NCBI RefSeq assembly: GCF_032248455.1
Contig: NZ_JAVTTP010000001.1
Coordinates: 2,602,501-2,666,500 of the forward strand
Reading direction: 5' to 3'
From: Pricia mediterranea
GTDB taxonomy: Bacteria; Bacteroidota; Bacteroidia; Flavobacteriales; Flavobacteriaceae
Length of the DNA: 64,000 nucleotides
Part shown: in pieces, positions 8,252 through 18,078 of the stretch
How the letters are laid out: every line of letters begins with the position of its first letter
Numbering within the stretch: position 1 is the first letter of the stretch
Program-made: the position numbers and the translations under genes
Notes under the pieces: generated by a model
The model's database searches: none
Told to the model about the DNA's origin: nothing
Seen by the model: the letters and a program-made list of their open reading frames with translations, nothing else

Positions 8252-11200
8252 CTACAATCCCTTTTCGATACCCGCTTCCTTAATTTGATAGGCTTTTATA
8301 GGTTTTCCATAGATACCAAGAAGTAACCGCTCTTTCAAAAGAACGGCACTCTGTACGGAGCCCCTTACATTGAGTCCCGATTCGAGTTGATTTACGTATT
8401 CAAACCGACCTTTGCCGTCCCCGGATAAGAGCATGCCGTAGTTGGCGTCGAATTTTCCCAGTCGAAGCTTAAAATGGTCATTATTGCCAAAAAGAAGGAT
8501 ATCATTTTTCCCATCACCGTCTAAATCCGATATAGATATGGCGTGAACCGGGGCGAACTGAGCCTGAAGGGGCAACGGAGCCGTTTTGTACGTATGGTTT
8601 GCCGTACTTAGAAATAAGCTGGTTTCCATATGGTTTGCCTGTAACTTCTTTACATCCTTTAAGGCTTCCTCCGGAAAGATATCTACTATGGTCGCATCGG
8701 CATAGCTTTCATAGCTGTTGAACCGCGAGCGTAGCCCCGATAGTTGTCCCAAGAGTTCGTCCCTTGTCAAATACGGATAGCTTACGCCATCAATGTAGTA
8801 AGTCAACAGGGGGTCGATGGAACCGTTTTGGTCGAAATCTTTGTAATACAGTTCTGCGGGCGTGTTCTCCGAAACCGTGAACTGCGTGTTCGTACCCATG
8901 TTGCCCGCAATTATATCGGGCCGGCCGTCCCCGTTTAAATCATCGATGGTCAAGGTGTTCCACCATCCTCTGTAGGCTTTGTCGAAAAAGGTTTCGGTCG
9001 TGTTTAGAAGTTTTCCCTTGGTATTGGAAAATGCGGAAATGGGCATCCATTCGCCAACAAGGATCAATTCTTGCTGGTTATCCCCATTCAAATCGTACCA
9101 TAGGGCATCGGTAACCATTCCCGGTCGTCGTAGTTCTGGGGCTATGTTCTCTGTTTGGTCCGAAAAGTCGCCGTGGCCATCATTGATCAAGAGATAGCTT
9201 TTGGGGATTTCAGGGTACCTGCCCGGGACGACCCTGCCTCCAACGAAAACATCCATGGCGCCGTCACCGTTGACATCTCCGACCGTAACACAGCCTTTAC
9301 TTACTCGCATTTGTGGTAAGGCTTGATTATTCTTACGAAAATTGCCCTTGCCATCACCGAGGTACAGTCGGTCTTGCAATAGTGGGTCTTGTTCCGAAAG
9401 ATTGTGGTAACCGCCACTGGCTACGTAGATATCCGGAATGGCATCTTGATTTGCGTCGAAAATGACGGCATCGGCATCGTGATGATTTTTATCTGCCTCA
9501 AATACGTCGAGTGAACGTTCTGAAAAGCGCCCGTTCTGTTGTCCGATAAATAGGGCCGCCGATTGCCCCTTGCTACCTCCGACAAAAACATCTTCAATTC
9601 CGTCGTTGTTGATATCACCTTTTACCATGCACGGCCCCGTATGGGATAGTTGTGAGGTTAAAAGCGATTGTCGCTTGAAATCGTTGATGGGGGAGCTGAC
9701 ACTCTGGTAAGCTATAGGCGATCTTATACCTTTCAACAGAGGTTCGGTCGAATGTTGAGCCGTTGGTCTCGTTCGGTTGGCGTTCTTTTCTTCGAGAATT
9801 ATTCGCTGATCGACCGCTACGTGGGTCAAGGTCTCTTGTTTTCCGGTGTTCCAGCGTATGGTTAGGGAATCGACCGCATTTGCATTGCCCAAACCGAAAT
9901 GAAGTACCGGCGATACGGTGGAGAGATATCCTCTTGTAGGTATCTGCTCCGAATGTTGTTGTTTGCCTTGGGTGTACACCGATATTCTAGAACCAATGCC
10001 TTGCGAATTTTTATCGGCACCCTTGAGTTTTAACTGCAGATAATTGGTATTGTCTTGGTCGGTATCGTTTCGATAGATAAAAGCAGGTGAATTGATGTTG
10101 TTTACGATAAGGTCCAGGTCACCATCGTTATCGAGGTCGGCATAGGCAGCGCCATTACTATTGGCCGGGTGATTTAAGCCCGAGCTCTTTGTCTCATCTG
10201 AAAAAGTGAGACCCCCCTGGTTTATATAGAAATAGTTCGCCAGGTTCGACGAAGGCATATGCTTGATAATTTCGAGTACATCTTCACGTTTCAATCTGCC
10301 TTTGGACTTCACATAGTTGTCCATATAGTTTATGAAATCCAGGTTGGTATAGTCACGGAAGTACCCGTTGGTCACGAAAAGATCCTTAAGCCCGTCATTG
10401 TTATAGTCGGCGAATAAGGGAGCCCAGCTCCAGTCGGTGTTAGAAATACCCGCTAGCTGTCCGATCTCACTGAAGGTGCCGTTGCCATTGTTGAGCTGTA
10501 ACATGTTGCGCATGTATTGGAAATGAAAGCCGCTGCGCAAGTTAAGGTCGAATTTTTCGTAGTTATCAGGGGCCAGTAAGAGTTTTTGCCTTCGATTGTC
10601 TTCGGGCAACATGTCAAGGGTATAGATATCTTGCCAGCCGTCATTATTGATATCGGCGATGTCGTTGCCCATAGAAAAATGGCTGGTATGGCCCATTTGA
10701 TCTTGCAATTTGTCGGTGAAGGTTCCATCCTTGTTGTTAAAATATAGATAGTCTGGCACCGTATAATCATTCGACACGTAGAAATCCATCCATCCGTCGT
10801 TATTGATATCACTGATTCCAATGCCGAGGCCGTAGGTCAACTCCGAACCGTTGATTCCAGTTTCTGTTGTAACATCTACAAACTTTCCATCCTCTTGACG
10901 GAATAACCGTATGCCCCGTAACGGGTCATCGACCTTCAGCAATTTTTGGGTGCTGACCTCGTTGAGCACCGGTAAGGATTTCGGATTGTGATTGAGCAAG
11001 AGCATGTCTAGATCGCCGTCACGGTCATAGTCAAAAAAATAACCTTGATTGCTGAAGGCGGGACTGTCAAGGCCGAATTGCGAAGCTCTTTCCTCAAAAA
11101 TTGGGACATTGTCAGCATCGTTACCCATATTGATGAACAACTGGTTCTTTCTTTTTTCAGGGGGGAGCATCCCGGAGTAGCATAAGTAAAGGTCCAGCTT

Positions 11201-11629
11201 GCCGTCACCATTGACATCAGTGGCAGAAGTGCCCGTTTTCCACGGTCCGGGTCTCCCTGCAACTTTTGAAATTTGGGTCACCTCCTCGAATTTCATTTCT
11301 CCCAAATTGAGATAGAATTTATTTTCGCCCATATTGGATGAAAAGTATATATCGATTAGGCCATCACCGTTAAAATCACCGGTGGCGACCCCACCCCCGT
11401 TATACAGGTATTCGTACATAAGTACGTTGGCATTTAAATTTTCCGCTAGGGTGTTCTCAAAAGTAATTCGGGTCTCATCAGGAGGCAGTTGTGTAAATCG
11501 CGACAGTGTGGTATCGGCATTAAGTGATTTTTCGACTTCTGCCTTTTGGTCACCGTCACGTTGACAGGCGATGACGCTGAACGTTATAATAAAGTACAAA
11601 AGCAACTGGTGGAGGCTATACTTGTTCAT
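8252..11629 (-). CDS. FG-GAP/VCBS repeat lipoprotein with ASPIC/UnbV domain
   Basis: 1,125 residues. The signal peptide has a lipobox (FSVIAC), giving a predicted surface or outer-membrane lipoprotein. Many Asp-rich Ca-binding repeats of the FG-GAP/VCBS type (GDFNGDGLIDI, DVNGDGKLDL, DYDRDGDLDM and others) imply beta-propellers. An ASPIC/UnbV-like segment sits near residues 530-625 (GIGSRISVY ... LHFGLG ... IRWNTGKQE). Proteins of this kind often follow SusCD pairs in Bacteroidota. It is the last gene of the susC-susD operon, 75 bp after susD. The role is likely substrate or Ca binding at the surface; the ligand is unknown. Confidence 0.88.
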   Translation of the reverse strand: MNKYSLHQLLLYFIITFSVIACQRDGDQKAEVEKSLNADTTLSRFTQLPPDETRITFENTLAENLNANVLMYEYLYNGGGVATGDFNGDGLIDIYFSSNMGENKFYLNLGEMKFEEVTQISKVAGRPGPWKTGTSATDVNGDGKLDLYLCYSGMLPPEKRKNQLFINMGNDADNVPIFEERASQFGLDSPAFSNQGYFFDYDRDGDLDMLLLNHNPKSLPVLNEVSTQKLLKVDDPLRGIRLFRQEDGKFVDVTTETGINGSELTYGLGIGISDINNDGWMDFYVSNDYTVPDYLYFNNKDGTFTDKLQDQMGHTSHFSMGNDIADINNDGWQDIYTLDMLPEDNRRQKLLLAPDNYEKFDLNLRSGFHFQYMRNMLQLNNGNGTFSEIGQLAGISNTDWSWAPLFADYNNDGLKDLFVTNGYFRDYTNLDFINYMDNYVKSKGRLKREDVLEIIKHMPSSNLANYFYINQGGLTFSDETKSSGLNHPANSNGAAYADLDNDGDLDLIVNNINSPAFIYRNDTDQDNTNYLQLKLKGADKNSQGIGSRISVYTQGKQQHSEQIPTRGYLSTVSPVLHFGLGNANAVDSLTIRWNTGKQETLTHVAVDQRIILEEKNANRTRPTAQHSTEPLLKGIRSPIAYQSVSSPINDFKRQSLLTSQLSHTGPCMVKGDINNDGIEDVFVGGSKGQSAALFIGQQNGRFSERSLDVFEADKNHHDADAVIFDANQDAIPDIYVASGGYHNLSEQDPLLQDRLYLGDGKGNFRKNNQALPQMRVSKGCVTVGDVNGDGAMDVFVGGRVVPGRYPEIPKSYLLINDGHGDFSDQTENIAPELRRPGMVTDALWYDLNGDNQQELILVGEWMPISAFSNTKGKLLNTTETFFDKAYRGWWNTLTIDDLNGDGRPDIIAGNMGTNTQFTVSENTPAELYYKDFDQNGSIDPLLTYYIDGVSYPYLTRDELLGQLSGLRSRFNSYESYADATIVDIFPEEALKDVKKLQANHMETSLFLSTANHTYKTAPLPLQAQFAPVHAISISDLDGDGKNDILLFGNNDHFKLRLGKFDANYGMLLSGDGKGRFEYVNQLESGLNVRGSVQSAVLLKERLLLGIYGKPIKAYQIKEAGIEKGL

Positions 11630-11704
11630 AGGTTTATAAAAGTAAAGATTCTACCCTTTACAAGAAAGAATAGAATCTTTTACAGTTTGAAAATGTGGTT
11701 TTTA

Positions 11705-13555
11705 TTAATCGTATCCGGGATTTTGAACCAAAGCCGTATTGGCATTGAGTTCTGCGATCCGAATGGGGACATAATATGATTTGTCAAGCCACAGGCGATT
11801 TTCAAATCCTGGATCTACCACTGTGGGAATGTAGGTATATTCATACTTTTCCGGATCATACTCGTAGGTCGTAACCGTAGCCCCAGGTTTCAAGGTACCT
11901 GTAATTTGGATGCCTTTCGCAGGAGCGCCAAGGGTTGATGGGGCAATCATCCACCGACGTGCATCGTGGTACCGATGATTTTCATAAGCAAGCTCGAGCC
12001 GTCGTTCATTTCGGTAAATCTCCATCAGTTCTTCACCGGATGCCATTACAGCGGGGAGGCCTATTCTATATCGAATTTGGTTCAACCAGTTCAATGCTTC
12101 CGCCTCGTCTCTTGTTTCCAGAAGGGTTTCTACATAGTTCAGTACCAGTGACGTTTGTCTGAAGAACGGCCATGGAATCGTTTGAAAATCGTTCTGATCC
12201 ACGAATGCCGGGTCCGGTTCAATAAATTTCTTAAAGTAATACCCCGTTCGCGTTCCGTTCCAATCCTCTACTGGGCTATTACGGGTATCCAGACCAAAAT
12301 GAGTCGTAGTATTTCCATCAGGACCAATGATTTCATATTGCCCAGTTTGAATTTCATTCGCGGGATCTTTGTCCGCTACATCGGAAGGCCTGGGTTTCCA
12401 TTCGGCCCCATCGTATAAAATGGTGGCATAGAACCTGGCTTCCCTGTTTTCATAGGGGGCGTTGGCGTGTGCAGGATTGTCCCAGTCAAACTCAGACCCG
12501 TCCATCATGGCATAGTCGTCCACAAGGTTTTGCAGTGGGGCGTTTCCTGCCCAGTTATGATAGCCATTGGGGCCGTTGAACAATCCTATTCGACGCCCAG
12601 GACCTTGACTCTCGACATACTGCCGTTCCCAAATAATATCGTTTTCTCCCCCGTTTCGGGCCAATGAGATATCGAGATAGTTTTGCTCTCCCTCTTCTAG
12701 GGATACCGGTGCCGCTAACCCGAATTTATAACCTGCTGTTGAATAATCGAGAGCCGCTTTTGCCGCATCTCGAGCTTGAATCCAACGTTGCTGCTGGTCA
12801 CCCGCCGTATAAGCAATCAACTCGGGGTTCGAATAACCGGATAAAACTTCAGAATTTGCCGAAGCCGTCGGAAAATCGTGTAAGTCGCTTGCGGCATACA
12901 ACAAGATACGCGCTTTCAGCGCGAGGGCAACTGTCGCATTGGCCCGGCCTGGGGCCATATCGCGACCATCTAGAAGCTCAAACGCCCTTTCGCTGTCGGC
13001 AACAATAAAATTCACGCATTCTTCAAAAGTATTTCGGGGTATGTTGTAATCGGAGTCCAATTCGAGAGGCTCGTCGATCAAAGGTATTCCGCCATAAAAC
13101 CGAAGCAGTTGATGGTAGTAATAGGCTCGTAGAAAATGCGCTTCCCCGAGTAGTCTATTTACCAGTTCAGGGTCGTCGACACCACCATCGTTTAAATTGG
13201 CAATCGCTAAATTTACGTCCCTTATGTAGCCGTACATATTGTTCCAATCCCATGTGTTATTGATCCATCCCGTATCGGCTGAATTGGCACGTGACTCGTT
13301 TATGGTATTTATGCCCCTTCCCGTGTGGGTAAATATGGCTTCATCGGTTAATGATGCCAACATTTGTTCATCTAGACCGCCGGCACCAAGACCGTTATAG
13401 GCACCGGTAACGGTGGCTTCCGCGAGTCCCGCATCCGTCCATACACTTTCTTCGGAGACCTCGCTCAACGGGGTAATACTCGTAAAGTCGTCATTGCAGC
13501 TCAATGCTGCCATTAAAGGAAGGATTGCTCCCCAAATCTTTATTTTATTTTTCAT
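11705..13555 (-). CDS. SusD/RagB family nutrient-binding outer-membrane lipoprotein
   Basis: 616 residues with a lipobox (MAALSC) near residue 20. The family start (NDDFTSITPLSEVSEESVW) and the TPR-rich SusD fold are present, with a typical C-terminal section (EIYRNERRLELAYENHRY) that ends in the usual short tail. It caps the SusC barrel and captures the nutrient. It lies 12 bp after susC. No glycosidase, protease or sulfatase is in the operon, so the substrate cannot be guessed. Confidence 0.93.
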   Translation of the reverse strand: MKNKIKIWGAILPLMAALSCNDDFTSITPLSEVSEESVWTDAGLAEATVTGAYNGLGAGGLDEQMLASLTDEAIFTHTGRGINTINESRANSADTGWINNTWDWNNMYGYIRDVNLAIANLNDGGVDDPELVNRLLGEAHFLRAYYYHQLLRFYGGIPLIDEPLELDSDYNIPRNTFEECVNFIVADSERAFELLDGRDMAPGRANATVALALKARILLYAASDLHDFPTASANSEVLSGYSNPELIAYTAGDQQQRWIQARDAAKAALDYSTAGYKFGLAAPVSLEEGEQNYLDISLARNGGENDIIWERQYVESQGPGRRIGLFNGPNGYHNWAGNAPLQNLVDDYAMMDGSEFDWDNPAHANAPYENREARFYATILYDGAEWKPRPSDVADKDPANEIQTGQYEIIGPDGNTTTHFGLDTRNSPVEDWNGTRTGYYFKKFIEPDPAFVDQNDFQTIPWPFFRQTSLVLNYVETLLETRDEAEALNWLNQIRYRIGLPAVMASGEELMEIYRNERRLELAYENHRYHDARRWMIAPSTLGAPAKGIQITGTLKPGATVTTYEYDPEKYEYTYIPTVVDPGFENRLWLDKSYYVPIRIAELNANTALVQNPGYD

Positions 13556-13567
13556 ACAATTATTTTT

Positions 13568-16500
13568 TTAAAATGAAACTGAAGTTCCTATACTCAAAAT
13601 GCGGGACACTGGATAGTCCCTACCATTAGTGCTCGCCCCTTCTGGATCGAAAAGGGCATCGGTCCATGTAAACAGATTTGAACCGTTGAGATAGAATCTT
13701 AAATTGCTAAGGCCGATCTGGCCAATGATCTCTTCAGGAAAGTTATAACCTATTTCAAGGTTCTTCAAGCGCATATAATCGGTATCATTCCTCCAATAGG
13801 TATTGCCGTTGCTATAGTATTGGTCGGCTCGATTGGTAATTCTCGGATAGACACTGCTGGGATTATTGACCGACCAACGGTTATTGTAGTCCCTTTCCAG
13901 ATAATTTCCAATAGTGCCCGCCTCGCTAAAGTTGAAAAAGAATTCGCCACCCCAAGCCCCTTGGAACAACATACTTATATCAAAGTTCCTGTAACTTGCC
14001 GTTAGGTTGATACCACCTTGAAGTGTGGGATTAAAGTTTTTATCATTCCTATAGCGGTCATCCGGAGTGATTCGGCCATCCCCGTCATAATCCAAAATTT
14101 TCATATCCCCGGGCCGAAGGGTATTTACCAGTGCCGAATAATCCAAGGTTTCCGCATCGATATCCGCTTGGGTAGCAAAGACTCCGTCATAACCGTAAAT
14201 TAATTGGGCACCTATGCTTTTTCCAGTTTGTCTCTGCCATTCGGGAGAACCCTCCGCTTCGTCATTGAAAATAATTTTATTCTTGGCATATCCCGCGTTA
14301 ACAGTGATACCGTATTGGAAGTCCTCGCCAATAAAATCGTTCCAGCCAAGAATGAAATCAAATCCGGTGTTCTCTACCTCTCCAAAATTCTGACGTGGAG
14401 GGGTGATACCCGATAAGGCCGGTAACGAGGCGGAGGGCGCCGTAAGGATATCAGTTCTTTTGTTCAGGAACCAGTCAAACTCTAAATTCAACTTGTTCTT
14501 AATAAATCGGGCGTCTAGACCAATGTTGATATTTGTTGCTACCTCCCAGGTGATGCCCCTATTCGGAACTTTGGATTCGCTCAAGGTGGTCACCAAGGCA
14601 TTATTGATCACATATTCCCCAAAGCCATAGGTGGCCAAAAACTGGTTCGCCGGAAACTCAGCATCATTGAAGGCATCATTTCCTAGCTGGCCCCAGGATC
14701 CTCTTAACTTCAAGTAATTGAACAATGAATCGCTGTTCAAGTTGTCGAACCAATTTTCTTTCGTCACCACCCAACCTCCGGTAAATCCGGGGAAAAAGCC
14801 GTATCGGGTTTCCTCAGGAAACAAATAGGAGCCATCATATCGCCAAAGAAATTCCAACAAGTATTTTTCCTGAAAGTCATAGCCGACCCTGCCAAAATAA
14901 TTTAATCGTGCAGCGCGGTTCGACGAACCGTCTATATCTTGCTCTTCGGCGCCCCCTGCAAAGAGATCGTCAATTGCTGGGGAGATAAAATACCTGCGAT
15001 AGGCTTGAAAGCCTTCATAGGTTTTGGTTTCCTTGCTGGTGCCCGCGAGAACCAATACATTGTGATCGCCAATTGACTTTTCGTATTGAAGGTTCGCGCC
15101 TAGCAGGATACTTAACCTGTTCTGTGAATATTGGGTCAGATTCGGTTCGGCAGGCCCCCTTTGAACTGGAGTAAGACCTGATTCATCGCGATTAACGCCA
15201 TCCCAGGTGTAAAGTTCCCAAGGGGTGCGCCAAACTTTTCTATTATTGAAACTCTTGTCAATAGCGGCCGTGGTTTGTAAGGTTAAGCCTTCTATCCATG
15301 GTATCTTAATGTCCAACGAGGCGTTGGATTGAAAATAATCCCTCGTATCGCGATCATAGCCGGTCGCATTAGTTGTAATTACCACGGGTTGTTGACCGTT
15401 TTCGATGTCGGGGCCTGGAAAGCCATTTGGCCAATACGCCGGTTCGGTAGGTCTTCCTCGAGTCAACATTCTAAATATGGCGCCTGCAGATTCCGTAGGG
15501 AAATAGCGTTTTTCTTCCCTTCCCAAGACTCCTATTTTAAACTGAATGCCTTCGCTGATCTTTGCATCTAGATTTATTCGAAGGTCATATTGCTCGTAAC
15601 CAGTTGCAGAGTTTTTGTAATAGGCATCTTGCTTCAAATATCCTAACGAAGTAAAATAATTGAAGTTCTCGGTACCTCCGGTCAGCTGCATGGTATGTTT
15701 TTCTTGAGAGGCACCTCTTTTAAAAGTTTCGCCGAACCAATCAGTGTCGGGGTGGCCCCAAGGATCTTGTCCGTTTCTGAATAGCTCTAAATCATCTGGG
15801 GTGTAAACTGCATCCCGGGTTGAGCCGTCAGGTCTCGTATAGGTGCCTGAGGGAGAGTTAAAGGCATCCGTTGCAGCTTGCCATTCTTCTACCGGTAGGT
15901 TGTATACTTCCAGTTCGTTGCGTAATTCTGCATATTGAGGTGCATTTGCCAATTCAGGTATTACGGTAGGTGCCGCCCAGCCCTGTTGGGAAGAATAAGT
16001 AATTTTCGGTTTTCCGGTTTTCCCTCTTTTGGTAGTCACCAAGATAACCCCATTCGCCGCCCGTGCCCCATAAATGGCTGCGGAGGCATCTTTCAGCACA
16101 GAAATACTCTCGATATCGGCAGGGTTGATACGGGCCAATCCACCGTCGCGATCGGGAATACCATCTACGACTACCAGTGCGCCGGTATTATTATAGGTGT
16201 TTGCCCCACGAATTCGAATATTGGCATCATCATACCCCGGCTCTGCACTGGCCTGTTGTACAAATAGACCGGCCACCCTACCCGAAAGGGAGTTTGTTAA
16301 ATTTACCGTCGGTGATTTGGTAAGCTCCTCACCTTTTACCGAAGCTACGGCACCGGAAACGGTCGCCCTTTTTTGGGTACCATATCCAACGACCACAACC
16401 TCTTCAAGATTTTGAACGTCTTCTTGCATACTAACGTTAATCGTACTCTGGCCGTCAAAGGGAATTTTCTGCGTCAGGAAACCGATGTAGGAATACACTA

Positions 16501-16750
16501 GAACTGCATCGTCATTTTCTACCTCAATTGAGTAAAGCCCATCGAAATCGGTAGAAACCCCGGTTGAGGTCCCTTCGATTACGACACTCACACCTGGTAA
16601 AGGTACATCGGACATGTCGGTAACCGTACCTGTTACGGTGGTTTGAGCCACCACAGCCGAAAATGAAACTCCGGCCAAGAATAAGAACAAGGTGAGGAAA
16701 ACAGGATTGTCGCGTAGGTCCCATCTCCGTAATAGTGAATAATTCTTCAT
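13568..16750 (-). CDS. SusC/RagA family TonB-linked outer-membrane transporter
   Basis: 1,060 residues. A signal peptide (ends VVAQ, about 36) is followed by a CarboxypepD_reg-like domain (TVTGTVTDMSDVPLPGVSVV, about 37-112), the plug domain with the SusC signature (VVVDGIPDRDGG, SISVLKDASAAIYGARAANG) and a beta-barrel ending in ILSIGTSVSF with a terminal Phe. No STN domain is present, so signalling to an anti-sigma factor is not expected. It is the first gene of the susC-susD-FG-GAP operon, with a -7 box at 16779-16786. Confidence 0.95.
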   Translation of the reverse strand: MKNYSLLRRWDLRDNPVFLTLFLFLAGVSFSAVVAQTTVTGTVTDMSDVPLPGVSVVIEGTSTGVSTDFDGLYSIEVENDDAVLVYSYIGFLTQKIPFDGQSTINVSMQEDVQNLEEVVVVGYGTQKRATVSGAVASVKGEELTKSPTVNLTNSLSGRVAGLFVQQASAEPGYDDANIRIRGANTYNNTGALVVVDGIPDRDGGLARINPADIESISVLKDASAAIYGARAANGVILVTTKRGKTGKPKITYSSQQGWAAPTVIPELANAPQYAELRNELEVYNLPVEEWQAATDAFNSPSGTYTRPDGSTRDAVYTPDDLELFRNGQDPWGHPDTDWFGETFKRGASQEKHTMQLTGGTENFNYFTSLGYLKQDAYYKNSATGYEQYDLRINLDAKISEGIQFKIGVLGREEKRYFPTESAGAIFRMLTRGRPTEPAYWPNGFPGPDIENGQQPVVITTNATGYDRDTRDYFQSNASLDIKIPWIEGLTLQTTAAIDKSFNNRKVWRTPWELYTWDGVNRDESGLTPVQRGPAEPNLTQYSQNRLSILLGANLQYEKSIGDHNVLVLAGTSKETKTYEGFQAYRRYFISPAIDDLFAGGAEEQDIDGSSNRAARLNYFGRVGYDFQEKYLLEFLWRYDGSYLFPEETRYGFFPGFTGGWVVTKENWFDNLNSDSLFNYLKLRGSWGQLGNDAFNDAEFPANQFLATYGFGEYVINNALVTTLSESKVPNRGITWEVATNINIGLDARFIKNKLNLEFDWFLNKRTDILTAPSASLPALSGITPPRQNFGEVENTGFDFILGWNDFIGEDFQYGITVNAGYAKNKIIFNDEAEGSPEWQRQTGKSIGAQLIYGYDGVFATQADIDAETLDYSALVNTLRPGDMKILDYDGDGRITPDDRYRNDKNFNPTLQGGINLTASYRNFDISMLFQGAWGGEFFFNFSEAGTIGNYLERDYNNRWSVNNPSSVYPRITNRADQYYSNGNTYWRNDTDYMRLKNLEIGYNFPEEIIGQIGLSNLRFYLNGSNLFTWTDALFDPEGASTNGRDYPVSRILSIGTSVSF

Positions 16751-16778
16751 AAAAAAGACTGTTAGGTTGATTTTGGGC

Positions 16779-16786
16779 CAAATATA
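16779..16786 (-). promoter_or_regulatory. -7 promoter box TATATTTG for the susCD operon
   Basis: Perfect TAnnTTTG on the minus strand, 28 bases before the susC ATG. Confidence 0.5.
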
Positions 16787-16844
16787 GCAATTAAAACATA
16801 AAAAGAATAAAGCAGCGTTAAATTTACAGAAAGCTATGTTAATT

Positions 16845-17999
16845 TCAGGAATATTTTCCGAATATTCTTGCTAAAAGCGCCTTAACAAACGGTCCGGTCG
16901 GACATCCCATGACAAATTTAAGGTCCTCCCAGAGCGATGTCTCCTCATCGAGAAACTTAAAGATCAACTGAGGGTCGCGATTTTTGAACAAGGTCTCGAA
17001 CACCCGATGGCCTTGGCCGTTGTTTTTTGCGAGTACATCCAACAGCAACAGGTCGTAGTACCAAAATCGGTTCTTGTAGCTCAGGCGGTCCAAAGGCGTT
17101 CCGGATTTAAGATACTCCACTAGAACGGGCACTTTTTTCGAGCTGCTCATAAAGGTATAGCCGGTGCTGGGTTTGGCCCATCCGCCGGCGGTGCCAATGT
17201 AGCGGATATTCGGGGTGTGGTGTTCGTTAAAATCATAGCAGGTCATGGGGATGCTTCCCTGCTCGGTGTCCGTAATTTCGTAGTCGGTGCAGTGTAGGTC
17301 GTGTTGCAAATAGTGCCGGATGGCGCTTTCGTATTCCTCCTTTGAAAGCAGTTCTTGAGAGAACAGGGTGTATTCAACTAGGGCTTCCCTTTCAGAAAAT
17401 GGCAGTACGTACATGAACCGGGTATTGCCTTGTTGGGGTACGGAAAAATCCATATACGTGGCGCGCTTGACGTCAAAGATGGGAGATTTGGTCCGTACCG
17501 TCCATCCTACAAAATGTTGTTGTAAAACGGGATACTTATTCTGGTGCGTGGCCATCCCATAATCGAAAATACTGTTGAATACCTTGAAAACGGAGTACTG
17601 GTCTTGGTCCGAAGTTACGATGACCCGGTTGCCATAGTCCGCCACCTCGGTCACTTCTTCATGGCGAAAGTCGATGTTCGAATGACCTCGCAGCCTTTCG
17701 AGGTACGACTCGTAGAAATCGATGCCCCGCACCATCTTATAGGTGTAGGGAGCGAGATCGAAATTTTTTGAAACCTGTTGCCCCCCGAAAGATATGTGCT
17801 GCCAGGTATTGGATACGATATCGTCGAATCGGCCTTCGCCCCTTTCCCAATAGCACCATGTGCGGTCGTTGCTGTTTTTGGTGGATTTATCCAACACCAA
17901 AATGGATTTACCGGCAAAAAAATCATCCCTTCCGAGAGCGTCGGCCAACATCAGGCCCGAGGCGCCCGCACCGATGATAATATAGTCGTACTGCGTCAT
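16845..17999 (-). CDS. crtY: Lycopene cyclase (CrtY/CrtL family flavoprotein)
   Basis: 384 residues; cyclises the ends of lycopene to beta-ionone rings in carotenoid synthesis. The N-terminal dinucleotide-binding motif (IIIGAGASGLMLADAL) is at residues 7-22, with the lycopene-cyclase signature NDRTWCYWE near 43-51. The internal segment GTAGGWAKPSTGYTF is typical of the family. No other carotenoid gene lies nearby. It is divergent from the DtxR-type regulator gene, and the shared gap holds a palindrome. Confidence 0.9.
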   Translation of the reverse strand: MTQYDYIIIGAGASGLMLADALGRDDFFAGKSILVLDKSTKNSNDRTWCYWERGEGRFDDIVSNTWQHISFGGQQVSKNFDLAPYTYKMVRGIDFYESYLERLRGHSNIDFRHEEVTEVADYGNRVIVTSDQDQYSVFKVFNSIFDYGMATHQNKYPVLQQHFVGWTVRTKSPIFDVKRATYMDFSVPQQGNTRFMYVLPFSEREALVEYTLFSQELLSKEEYESAIRHYLQHDLHCTDYEITDTEQGSIPMTCYDFNEHHTPNIRYIGTAGGWAKPSTGYTFMSSSKKVPVLVEYLKSGTPLDRLSYKNRFWYYDLLLLDVLAKNNGQGHRVFETLFKNRDPQLIFKFLDEETSLWEDLKFVMGCPTGPFVKALLARIFGKYS

Positions 18000-18054
18000 A
18001 ATGTTCTAAATCGGTACGGCACTTTCTAAATGGGTTGTCCAAAAAACCGATACA

Positions 18055-18068
18055 TTTACAAATGTAAA
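18055..18068. promoter_or_regulatory. Palindromic putative operator TTTACA-AA-TGTAAA
   Basis: A perfect 6-bp inverted repeat with a 2-base centre lies 11 bases before the GTG start of the DtxR/MntR-like gene, in the gap shared with crtY. Metal-dependent regulators of this family bind AT-rich palindromes of this general kind, so autoregulation, and possibly crtY control, is inferred. Confidence 0.45.
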
Positions 18069-18078
18069 ACTTTGTGAG

